From Sulfuritalea sp. (lineage in GTDB: Bacteria > Pseudomonadota > Gammaproteobacteria > Burkholderiales > Rhodocyclaceae), in the NCBI GenBank assembly GCA_021738105.1, contig JAIPCS010000195.1, forward strand, positions 1 to 5,979: a DNA stretch of 5,979 bases. Direction: 5' to 3'. Positions 1-5,445 of this stretch are shown one piece after another. The position numbers were made by a program, and so were the translations under genes. Below the pieces are notes generated by a model. That model worked only from the letters and a program-made list of their open reading frames with translations, did no database searches and was not told where the DNA came from. The number at the start of each line of letters is the position of its first letter. Position 1 is the stretch's first letter.

Positions 1-1956
1 GACAACCGCAGCTTGATTGATCGCCTGATTGCTCCGACTACTGCGGCGACCTGGGATGACTTCGTGCAGCCCATGCTTGATGAGGGGGAGCGGCTGTCAC
101 GGGCCTGGGGCATTGTCGGCCATCTGCATTCGGTTAACGACGTGCCGCCCTGGCGTGAGGCCTATAACGAGATGCTGCCTGAGATATCGAGCTTCTACGC
201 CGACATGGGACAGAACCTCGCGTTGTTTGCAAAATATCAGGCCTTGGCCGCAGGAGCCGAATTTTCGAATCTGTCATCGGCCCGACAACGCATTATCGAG
301 AACGAGTTGCGCGATTTCCGCTTGTCCGGTGCGGGCCTTGCCGAAAATCTAAAACCGCGATTCAAGGAAATCCAGGAAGAGCTTTCCGCACTGGGCGCAA
401 AATTTTCCGAGAATGTGCTGGATGCCACCAATGCCTACAGTGAATGGATAGTGGATGAAGCCGGACTTGCCGGGCTGCCCGAAGACGCCAAAGCCGCAGC
501 GAAAGCGGCTGCCGTCAACGATGGAAAGGATGGATGGAAATTCACCCTTCATGCGCCGTCCTATATTCCGGTACTGCAGTACTGTGACAATCGCGACCTG
601 CGTGCTCGCATGTACCGCGCTTCTGCCACACGAGCGTCGGAGTTTGGCCCCGACGAATTGAACAACGGCCCGCTGATTGATCGCCTGCTCGCCTTGCGCA
701 ATGAAGAAGCAGAAATGCTGGGGTATGCGAACTTCGCTGAAGTATCGCTGGCGACCAAGATGGCAGAAACGCCAGCGCAGGTTGCCACCTTTCAGCGCGA
801 CATGGCTGCCAAGGCGCGTCCATTTGCGGAAAAGGATATTGCCGAGCTACTCGAGTTCGCTGCTTCCGAACTTGGCATGAACCAACTGGAAAGCTGGGAT
901 CTTGCGTGGGCCTCGGAGAAGCTCAAGCAGCAACGCTACAGTTTCTCCGACGATGAAGTAAAACAGTACCTTCCTCAGTCGAGGGTGCTGACAGGATTGT
1001 TTCGCGTCATTGAGGCACTGTTTGATGTAAAGCTCGCCCCGGATTCCGCACCGGTCTGGCATCCCGCCGTGCGCTTCTTCCGCATCGAACGTCAGGGCAA
1101 GCTCATCGGCCAGTTCTATCTTGACTTGCATGCACGCGAAACCAAGCGCGGAGGGGCCTGGATGGATGAGGCGATTACCCGGCGACGTGTGGCCGGCGAT
1201 GTCCAGACTCCGGTGGCCTATCTCAACTGCAATTTTTCTGCGCCTGTCGGTGACAAGGACGCAACCTTCAGTCACGACGATGTGATTACCCTGTTTCATG
1301 AGTGCGGCCATGGGCTGCACCATCTACTGACGCAGGTAGATGAACTGCCGGTGTCGGGTATTCATGGTGTCGAATGGGATGCGGTGGAATTGCCAAGTCA
1401 GTTCATGGAAAATTTCTGCTGGGAATGGGACGTGCTCAGCGGCATGACCGCCCATGCCGAAACCGGCGAGCCGTTGCCGCGCGCCCTCTACGACAAGATG
1501 ATTGCGGCGAAGAACTTCCAAAGCGGCTTGCAGACATTGCGTCAGATCGAATTCGGTCTGTTCGACCTGTTGCTGCACAGCGAATTCGTTCCCGGCGCAG
1601 GCAGCAGCTTCATGGATTTGCTGGCCGATGTTCGCCGCGAAGTGGCGGTGCTGGTGCCGCCGGAGTGGAATCGTTTTCCGAACAGTTTTTCCCACATATT
1701 CGGCGGCGGTTACGCGGCCGGATACTACAGCTATAAATGGGCCGAGGTACTTTCCGCCGATGCCTACGAAGCCTTCGAGGAGGCGGCCAAGTCAAGCGGC
1801 AGCACCCTGGACGCCGCAACCGGCGAGCGTTTCTGGAAGGAAATTCTGTCAGTGGGCGGCTCGCGCCCGGCGCTGGATTCTTTCAGGGCTTTTCGCGGTC
1901 GAGAGCCTCAGCCGGATGCCTTTTTACGGCATAACGGCATGGCCGTAGCCGGATAA
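1..1956 (+). CDS. prlC: Oligopeptidase A, M3-family zinc metallopeptidase (5' partial)
   Basis: Cytoplasmic thimet-type oligopeptidase that degrades short peptides, including cleaved signal peptides in E. coli. The frame is open from base 1; the first codons (D-N-R) align with about residue 32 of E. coli PrlC as I recall it, so roughly 30 codons lie upstream and the TTG at 13 is not the real start. Numbering from the first window codon, the zinc site is HECGH at 433-437 (bases 1297-1311), with the third ligand E463 in VELPSQ. The substrate-binding GGGY-AAGYY-SY segment follows, with Y571, Y575 and Y578 matching the conserved tyrosines of thimet oligopeptidase. The C-terminus FRGREPQ is typical. 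The middle residue of the zinc motif is Cys, where E. coli has Phe. The gene ends 40 bp from the convergent PilZ gene; I found no clear terminator between them. Identity is very secure. Confidence 0.97.
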   Translation, partial: DNRSLIDRLIAPTTAATWDDFVQPMLDEGERLSRAWGIVGHLHSVNDVPPWREAYNEMLPEISSFYADMGQNLALFAKYQALAAGAEFSNLSSARQRIIENELRDFRLSGAGLAENLKPRFKEIQEELSALGAKFSENVLDATNAYSEWIVDEAGLAGLPEDAKAAAKAAAVNDGKDGWKFTLHAPSYIPVLQYCDNRDLRARMYRASATRASEFGPDELNNGPLIDRLLALRNEEAEMLGYANFAEVSLATKMAETPAQVATFQRDMAAKARPFAEKDIAELLEFAASELGMNQLESWDLAWASEKLKQQRYSFSDDEVKQYLPQSRVLTGLFRVIEALFDVKLAPDSAPVWHPAVRFFRIERQGKLIGQFYLDLHARETKRGGAWMDEAITRRRVAGDVQTPVAYLNCNFSAPVGDKDATFSHDDVITLFHECGHGLHHLLTQVDELPVSGIHGVEWDAVELPSQFMENFCWEWDVLSGMTAHAETGEPLPRALYDKMIAAKNFQSGLQTLRQIEFGLFDLLLHSEFVPGAGSSFMDLLADVRREVAVLVPPEWNRFPNSFSHIFGGGYAAGYYSYKWAEVLSADAYEAFEEAAKSSGSTLDAATGERFWKEILSVGGSRPALDSFRAFRGREPQPDAFLRHNGMAVAG

Positions 1957-1996
1957 ACCGCCGTATTGCGAGAGCCGACTTTTTGGTCCGGTGCGT

Positions 1997-2365
1997 TCAG
2001 ACTTCGCGAACCAGACCGGACAACTCCCGATCCAGTATTGCCGGGTCGCCACTGTTGAGTTCCACCAGGCGGCGCAAGTGAGTGATACTGTCCAGATCAA
2101 TGCTTTCACAACGCAGGCCGATGTGGGGGCCTTCGACATGCATGACCTTGGTCCACATGGCAATGGTCACATCCGGCGCGAGCTCAAGCGACAAGCGACA
2201 CTCCTCGCCGGCCCTGCCGGGCCAGTCTTCACCGGTTTCCAGTAGCGCCCCCTTCAGGGAAATATCCAGAAGTTGAGCAAAGGTCTCACCGTCATGAGTG
2301 GTCAAGCGCACCGGTGAATGAAACACGGCGCGCCAAAAATTGCGACGCTCAGTGGATGCCGTCAT
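1997..2365 (-). CDS. Single-domain PilZ protein, putative c-di-GMP receptor
   Basis: A 122-residue protein with one PilZ domain and no extra effector domain, soluble by appearance. Both c-di-GMP signature elements are present: R8-N-F-W-R12 (the RxxxR arginines) and D34-I-S-L-K-G39 (the DxSxxG motif). A C-terminal helix-rich tail around HLRRLVELN (residues 96-104) follows. It probably relays c-di-GMP level to a partner, as small PilZ proteins do in motility, pili or polysaccharide control; the partner is not visible here. The start at 2365 was chosen because the PilZ fold begins right there. The same frame runs open to an ATG at 2581, but those 72 extra codons overlie another gene out of frame. 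The start lies inside the upstream 62-codon gene (17-nt overlap). AAAAAGG sits only 3 nt before the ATG, so translational coupling is likely. Family call is strong; pathway unknown. Confidence 0.9.
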   Translation of the reverse strand: MTASTERRNFWRAVFHSPVRLTTHDGETFAQLLDISLKGALLETGEDWPGRAGEECRLSLELAPDVTIAMWTKVMHVEGPHIGLRCESIDLDSITHLRRLVELNSGDPAILDRELSGLVREV

Positions 2366-2537
2366 AGACCTTTTTATTGGACAGAGCGACGCTAATGTCA
2401 ATACTCGTGAAGCTGGATTCCAGCGGACACACGGTGTTGTCACTGCAATGGTGCTCTCGCTGGCATTCGACACGGGTCTGGTCCAATACCACCATTTGCT
2501 TGCAGACGGGGCAATGGTCAATCGGCGAATCGAACAT
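2349..2537 (-). CDS. Small five-cysteine protein, probable zinc-ribbon-like
   Basis: A 62-residue hypothetical protein with C9-P-V-C12, then C25, C31 and C37, plus H8, H29 and H30 close by. The CPxC knuckle with later Cys/His residues suggests metal binding, most likely zinc, but the spacing matches no classical finger that I can name. I recall similar short CPVC-containing proteins as uncharacterised ORFs in proteobacteria, without a function. It has no signal peptide or membrane segment. Support that it is real: an excellent ribosome site (GGAGGT, 5 nt from the ATG), a perfect TATAAT box upstream, and a 17-nt overlap with the PilZ start that fits one transcript. The last third (residues 42-62) has no cysteines and looks less constrained. 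A redox role instead of metal binding is possible. Confidence 0.77.
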   Translation of the reverse strand: MFDSPIDHCPVCKQMVVLDQTRVECQREHHCSDNTVCPLESSFTSIDISVALSNKKVYDGIH

Positions 2538-2542
2538 GATTT

Positions 2543-2548
2543 ACCTCC
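2543..2548 (-). promoter_or_regulatory. Strong Shine-Dalgarno site of the five-cysteine gene
   Basis: On the minus strand this reads GGAGGT, 5 nt (AAATC) before the ATG at 2537. It fixes the start of the 62-residue gene and argues that this frame, not the overlapping longer PilZ frame starting at 2581, is translated first. Confidence 0.85.
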
Positions 2549-2579
2549 GCGTTTCTGGCTGGGCTGTATTACTCCCTTC

Positions 2580-2585
2580 ATTATA
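2580..2585 (-). promoter_or_regulatory. Predicted sigma70 -10 box for the Cys-rich/PilZ pair
   Basis: The minus strand reads a perfect TATAAT here, giving a predicted start near 2573 and a leader of about 35 nt before the ATG at 2537. The hexamer 17 bp upstream reads TGATAC, a poor -35 match, so the promoter may be weak or activator-assisted. It lies in the 78-bp region between two divergent genes. Confidence 0.6.
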
Positions 2586-2603
2586 GACGGCGCTTCGCTC
2601 GGG

Positions 2604-2609
2604 TATCAT
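2604..2609 (+). promoter_or_regulatory. Possible -10 box for leaderless xthA transcription
   Basis: TATCAT matches the sigma70 -10 consensus at 5 of 6 positions. Its last base is 7 bp before the A of the xthA ATG, so the predicted start is exactly the first base of the start codon. No convincing Shine-Dalgarno sequence precedes that ATG, which fits a leaderless message. The hexamer 17 bp upstream (TTATAG, 2581-2586) is a weak -35, so this is tentative. Confidence 0.35.
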
Positions 2610-2615
2610 CCGGAC

Positions 2616-3404
2616 ATGAAAATTGCCAGCTGGAACGTGAATTCACTCAAGGTACGTCTACCGCATGTGCTCGACTGGCTGGCGGAAACGCAGGCGGACG
2701 TGCTCTGTCTGCAGGAAACCAAGATGGAGGACAGGGTATTTCCCTATGCCGAACTCGAGGCTGCCGGCTACAGCGCCGCCCACAATGGGCAAAAGACGTA
2801 TAACGGCGTTGCCATTCTGGCTCGGGATCGGTTGGAAGATATCCGCTTCGACATCCCCGGGTTTGCCGACGAGCAAAAGCGGGTGCTGGCGGCGACCATC
2901 AATGGGGTGAGGATCGTCTGCGCCTATATGCCCAACGGCCAGGCCGTGGGGTCCGACAAATACGAGTACAAACTGCGCTGGCTGGAGGCTTTGACAGGGT
3001 ACCTGCGAGATGAACTGCAGCGCTGGCCGCGCTTATCCTTGCTGGGTGATTACAACATTGCACCTGATGACAGGGATGTGCATGATCCTGTCGCCTGGAA
3101 GGACCAGATACTCTGCAGTGAGGCAGAGCGAAACGCATTCGGGCGGTTTCTCGATCTCGGGCTGGCCGATGCGTTTCGTCTCTTTGACCAGCCTGAGCGG
3201 ATATTTTCCTGGTGGGATTATCGCCAGATGGGATTTCGCCGCAACCATGGCCTGCGCATTGACCACATCCTGTTGTCCAGGTCGCTTGCCGAGGTGTGCG
3301 AATCCTGCGTTGTGGATAAAGCGCCACGAAAACTTGAAAGGCCTTCCGATCATGCACCGGTGCTGGCGACTCTGGGCGTCGTGACTGAAGTCGATCCGCC
3401 ATGA
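2616..3404 (+). CDS. xthA: Exodeoxyribonuclease III, AP endonuclease
   Basis: A 262-residue base-excision-repair enzyme that cuts 5' of abasic sites and has 3'-5' exonuclease and 3'-phosphatase activity on duplex DNA. The EEP-fold catalytic set is complete: N7 in SWNVNS, E34 in QETK (Mg2+ ligand), Y104 in AYMPNG, D145 and N147 in GDYN, D216 in LRIDH, and D245-H246 in PSDHAP. The aromatic motif WWDYR (199-203) is present. Length fits the family (E. coli XthA is 268). The start at 2616 is where the conserved MKIASWN sequence begins. The frame stays open back to 2340, but that stretch is antisense to the Cys-rich gene. There is little Shine-Dalgarno signal before the ATG. The stop overlaps the next gene's start as ATGA, so the downstream regulator is probably co-translated with it. 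Confidence 0.97.
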   Translation: MKIASWNVNSLKVRLPHVLDWLAETQADVLCLQETKMEDRVFPYAELEAAGYSAAHNGQKTYNGVAILARDRLEDIRFDIPGFADEQKRVLAATINGVRIVCAYMPNGQAVGSDKYEYKLRWLEALTGYLRDELQRWPRLSLLGDYNIAPDDRDVHDPVAWKDQILCSEAERNAFGRFLDLGLADAFRLFDQPERIFSWWDYRQMGFRRNHGLRIDHILLSRSLAEVCESCVVDKAPRKLERPSDHAPVLATLGVVTEVDPP

Positions 3405-4054
3405 ATGTCGACGAGTTGGTCGGGCTATACCCTGTCCTGACCCGGTTGCCTGCCAAACTGCTGCAACGAATCAACGATACCCTGAAAGTTCAGTCGATTC
3501 CTTCCGGTGTCACCGTATTTGATGAACGCCAGCCCTGCAGCGGGTTTCCATTCGTTCTCGAGGGCGCGATCCGGGTCTCCAAACTCAGCGTCAATGGTCG
3601 TGAGTTGCCGTTGTATCGTGTCGTCGCGGGCGAGAGCTGCATCATCACGTCGAGCTGCCTGCTCGGTCACGCCGACTACAACGCGCGCGGGGTCAGCGAG
3701 GGAGCGACCAAGCTGGCCCTGCTGCCACGGGAATTGTTTGACGAGATGCTGGCCGAGCTGGAATTTCGCGATTTTGTTTTTGCCGTGTTCTCGGAACGCA
3801 TGGCCGAGTTGATGCAACTGGTCGAAGAGGTCGCGTTTCGCAAGCTGGACCAGCGACTTGCCGCATTGCTGCTGGGCAAGGGGCGCCTGGTACATACCAC
3901 GCACCAGCAACTGGCGGACGAATTGGGCAGTGTGCGCGAGATGATCAGCCGGTTGCTGAAGGGCTTTGCCGAGCAGGGACTGGTAAAGCTCGGTCGCGAG
4001 CAGGTGGAGGTGCTGGATCCCACGGGTTTGCGCCAGATCGCCTCTGTGACTTAG
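3401..4054 (+). CDS. Crp/Fnr-family transcription regulator
   Basis: A 217-residue DNA-binding regulator of usual family length. The N-terminal two-thirds is a cyclic-nucleotide-binding-type beta-roll (about 12-115), followed by a dimerisation helix (about 120-150) and a winged helix-turn-helix (about 165-205). The recognition helix contains R179, E180, S183 and R184. Arg-Glu-x3-Arg equals the CRP contacts R180, E181 and R185, so a TGTGA-like target is expected. The positions equivalent to CRP R82 and S83, which hold the cAMP phosphate, appear to be Y93 and N94, so cAMP is unlikely to be the ligand. No Fnr-type N-terminal cysteine cluster exists; the only cysteines are C46, C80 and C86, the last two forming a CX5C in GESCIITSSCLLG. 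It starts inside the xthA stop (ATGA) and sits 67 bp before a DUF2892 gene that carries a matching operator. A redox or sulfur signal is inferred, not shown. Confidence 0.94.
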   Translation: MNVDELVGLYPVLTRLPAKLLQRINDTLKVQSIPSGVTVFDERQPCSGFPFVLEGAIRVSKLSVNGRELPLYRVVAGESCIITSSCLLGHADYNARGVSEGATKLALLPRELFDEMLAELEFRDFVFAVFSERMAELMQLVEEVAFRKLDQRLAALLLGKGRLVHTTHQQLADELGSVREMISRLLKGFAEQGLVKLGREQVEVLDPTGLRQIASVT

Positions 4055-4060
4055 GTTACA
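4045..4060 (+). promoter_or_regulatory. Crp/Fnr-type operator at -41.5 of the DUF2892 promoter
   Basis: TGTGACTTAGGTTACA reads TGTGA-N6-TTACA, 9 of 10 specified bases of the CRP consensus TGTGA-N6-TCACA. It spans the stop codon of the Crp/Fnr gene. Its centre (4052.5) lies 41.5 bp before the start predicted from the TGTAAT -10 box, the usual class II activator position. The regulator's CRP-like recognition helix fits this half-site. A global CRP protein encoded elsewhere could also use it. Confidence 0.62.
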
Positions 4061-4101
4061 GTCAGGCGCCGGCATTGGTGGTGTAATGCCTGCCTGTTAC
4101 C
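4054..4101. repeat. Imperfect inverted repeat in the regulator-DUF2892 gap
   Basis: The arm GGTTACAGTCAGGC (4054-4067) pairs with GCCTGCCTGTTACC (4088-4101) at 12 of 14 positions across a 20-nt loop. A nested perfect pair, GGCATT (4071-4076) and AATGCC (4085-4090), offers a competing hairpin. No T-run follows on the plus strand, so it is not a standard terminator. It overlaps the predicted promoter and could be an operator or a readthrough-RNA structure. Confidence 0.45.
4059..4087 (+). promoter_or_regulatory. Predicted promoter of the DUF2892 gene
   Basis: The -10 hexamer TGTAAT (4082-4087) matches the consensus at 5 of 6 positions. Exactly 17 bp upstream is CAGTCA (4059-4064), only 3 of 6 for -35, as expected for an activator-dependent promoter. 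The predicted start is near 4094, giving a leader of about 28 nt. Confidence 0.55.
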
Positions 4102-4109
4102 CAACTCTC

Positions 4110-4115
4110 AAGGAG
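4110..4115 (+). promoter_or_regulatory. Shine-Dalgarno site deciding the DUF2892 start
   Basis: AAGGAG sits 6 nt before the ATG at 4122 and selects it over the in-frame ATG at 4086, which has no ribosome site and would add 12 residues not typical of the family. Confidence 0.85.
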
Positions 4116-4121
4116 TACACC

Positions 4122-4325
4122 ATGAAACTCAACATTGGCGGCATCGACCGCATCCTGCGCATTGTTGTCGGACTCGGACTGGTTGGCTGGGCTGCTGCGG
4201 GTGGCCCGGTATGGGCGTGGATTGGTGTCCTGCCTTTGGCTACCGGTGCGATCGGCTGGTGCCCTCCGTACGCGATGTTCGGCTTCAGCACGTGTGCAAT
4301 GAAGAAGCCGCCGGAAAAAGCCTGA
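4122..4325 (+). CDS. DUF2892 inner-membrane protein with two cysteines
   Basis: A 67-residue protein of the DUF2892 (YgaP-like membrane domain) family. It opens with the characteristic N-x-G-x-x-DR-x-x-R pattern (N4 to R13). Two hydrophobic membrane segments follow (about 11-25 and 30-46), separated by a short glycine-rich turn at 26-28. The C-terminal GWCPPYAMFG-STC motif holds C47 and C58, then a basic tail. In E. coli YgaP this domain anchors a rhodanese; free-standing copies are common near sulfur-metabolism or Crp/Fnr genes, and their activity is poorly known. The cysteine pair near the membrane edge could carry persulfide or form a disulfide, which is inference. The gene follows the regulator after 67 bp and has its own predicted promoter and operator. 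Its last codons overlap the minus-strand terminator. Confidence 0.92.
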   Translation: MKLNIGGIDRILRIVVGLGLVGWAAAGGPVWAWIGVLPLATGAIGWCPPYAMFGFSTCAMKKPPEKA

Positions 4326-4346
4326 GGGTAACAGCGCACCTCAGGC
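4315..4346 (-). terminator. Intrinsic terminator for the LpxR-type gene
   Basis: On the minus strand GCCTGAGG and CCTCAGGC form a perfect 8-bp stem (4339-4346 with 4320-4327) around an 11-nt loop, followed directly by five T (4319-4315). It lies about 60 nt past the minus-strand stop at 4406. On the plus strand the stem overlaps the DUF2892 stop codon but has no T-run after it, so it works in one orientation. Confidence 0.75.
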
Positions 4347-4405
4347 CGGGTTGCGGATTGACGGGATCATCGCAACAAAAGGATGCTCCGGTCGATTCGC
4401 TGGTT

Positions 4406-5410
4406 CTAGAATTCGATCCCGAGATTGATGGAATCGAAAGTCTGCTGACCGCCGGCGTTTCCGCCAGTAAAAAACTCTTCGCTGCGTCGTACACGTGTTA
4501 CCGATAGGCGCACCGGGTCGATACGCAGGCTGAAACCGAGCGTGAGATCGTACACATGTGGCCGATGTCTTACGCTCGGGCTGTCGCGAAATACGGTACC
4601 GTCGAGAAAGATGTTGTGGGCGACAAGTCGGTGATCGAGGCCGGCGAAAACATACCATTCAAGATCGTGCGAGCGCCCCGGCTCGATGTCGCGGCGCATG
4701 TTCTGCAGCATCGCACCGCCGGGCTCGATGGTGTCCGGACCAAAACCCGTCATATGGCGGCCGAGGCGCAGAAGGCCGCCGGCGCGGGCCAGCGTCATCA
4801 CCGTACCGAGCGTCACCCCGCCGTGCGGAATTACCTCCAGATCAAGACCTGACGGACTGCCGAGAGCGTGTTTGCTTTTGGCCAGATAGGACACCAGGAA
4901 CGCGGGTTCGTTGGGAATCTGGTGGTGCCAGCCCATGGGTTGCGGAGATCCGATAAGCTTGTGCCAACCGGACTGGACTTCCCGGCCCAAAGCGGACGGT
5001 CCGACAATGCCGACATACAGCTCCACGGTGTCGAGACGATGCGCTTTCGCTCGCTGCGCCACCCCGCCAAGATACAGCCAGGCCGCCCAGGGACGGTCAA
5101 GCGGTTGCGGCGCGCTGATCTTGATCGACTTCGGGGTGTAGAGGTTCTGGCCGACGAAAAGACCGAGATGAATATTGCTGCCGCCTTCCGGCGCCAGTTG
5201 CTTGAGCAGCTCTGTGGCCGGTAACTGCAGCAGGTCGAAGGGCGCGCCACCGCCGAGCTTGATGCCGCTGGTGTAATAGCGGTCGGTACGCGACAGTATG
5301 TCGTTCTCGACAAACAGCTGCAGCTCGCTACCCTCCGGCGGTCGTGGCGGGGCGCCGGCTGATGAAGTCGAAACGATGAGAAGAGCAAGCAGGGCAATAA
5401 GGCGGAGCAT
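4406..5410 (-). CDS. LpxR/DUF2219-family outer-membrane protein, putative lipid A 3'-O-deacylase
   Basis: A 334-residue predicted outer-membrane beta-barrel. Residues 1-20 form a signal peptide (R3, hydrophobic LIALLALLIVS, cleavage near AGA). The protein alternates polar and hydrophobic strand segments and ends in Phe (NLGIEF), the usual C-terminal outer-membrane signal. Salmonella LpxR removes the 3'-acyloxyacyl chain of lipid A in a Ca2+-dependent reaction. Aligning from memory, its N9-D10 match N36-D37 in VEND, T34 matches T47 in YYTSG, and H122 matches H150 in GWHKLIG. Its E128 falls on P156 in an ungapped stretch, although E168 lies near in IPNEP. Deacylase activity is therefore likely but not assured. 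Ribosome-site signal before the ATG is weak. The stop of the upstream flavoprotein is 35 nt away, so co-transcription is plausible, and an intrinsic terminator follows. Confidence 0.88.
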   Translation of the reverse strand: MLRLIALLALLIVSTSSAGAPPRPPEGSELQLFVENDILSRTDRYYTSGIKLGGGAPFDLLQLPATELLKQLAPEGGSNIHLGLFVGQNLYTPKSIKISAPQPLDRPWAAWLYLGGVAQRAKAHRLDTVELYVGIVGPSALGREVQSGWHKLIGSPQPMGWHHQIPNEPAFLVSYLAKSKHALGSPSGLDLEVIPHGGVTLGTVMTLARAGGLLRLGRHMTGFGPDTIEPGGAMLQNMRRDIEPGRSHDLEWYVFAGLDHRLVAHNIFLDGTVFRDSPSVRHRPHVYDLTLGFSLRIDPVRLSVTRVRRSEEFFTGGNAGGQQTFDSINLGIEF

Positions 5411-5445
5411 GTGGAACGGATGATTCGAAGTTGCCGAAAGGCGCT

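Noticed and set aside
1297..1311. HECGH rather than HEFGH zinc motif in oligopeptidase A
   Set aside because: The variable position of HExxH tolerates many residues and all metal ligands and substrate tyrosines are intact, so this is ordinary variation.
847..1695. Two sizeable minus-strand frames inside prlC (847-1323 and 1324-1695)
   Set aside because: Both are antisense to conserved catalytic regions of the M3 peptidase and contain no recognisable protein motif.
1986..2021. Perfect 7-bp inverted repeat GTCCGGT/ACCGGAC near the prlC-PilZ convergence
   Set aside because: Considered as a terminator, but the T-run (1980-1984) lies before the stem on the plus strand and is an A-run after it on the minus strand, so neither orientation fits; it also falls mostly in the PilZ coding end.
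2366..2581. A 72-codon N-terminal extension of the PilZ protein from an ATG at 2581
   Set aside because: This stretch overlies the 62-residue gene out of frame, lacks a ribosome site and has no domain-like character; the PilZ domain begins at the 2365 ATG.
2340..2615. A 92-codon upstream extension of xthA in the same open frame
   Set aside because: It is antisense to the well-supported Cys-rich gene and shows no family resemblance; ExoIII proteins begin at the MKIASWN sequence at 2616.
3425..4075. A 216-codon minus-strand frame across the Crp/Fnr gene
   Set aside because: It is a shadow of the real gene's codon bias, glutamine- and histidine-rich with no recognisable motif, and runs opposite a gene with complete family features.
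4358..4370. TTGAC-N3-ATCAT resembling an FNR box
   Set aside because: The spacing is 3 rather than 4 bp, both half-sites are imperfect, and no promoter lies at a suitable distance.
4362..4421. Inverted repeat CGGGATC/GATCCCG
   Set aside because: The loop is 46 nt and there is no T-run; a 7-bp match over that distance is near chance level.
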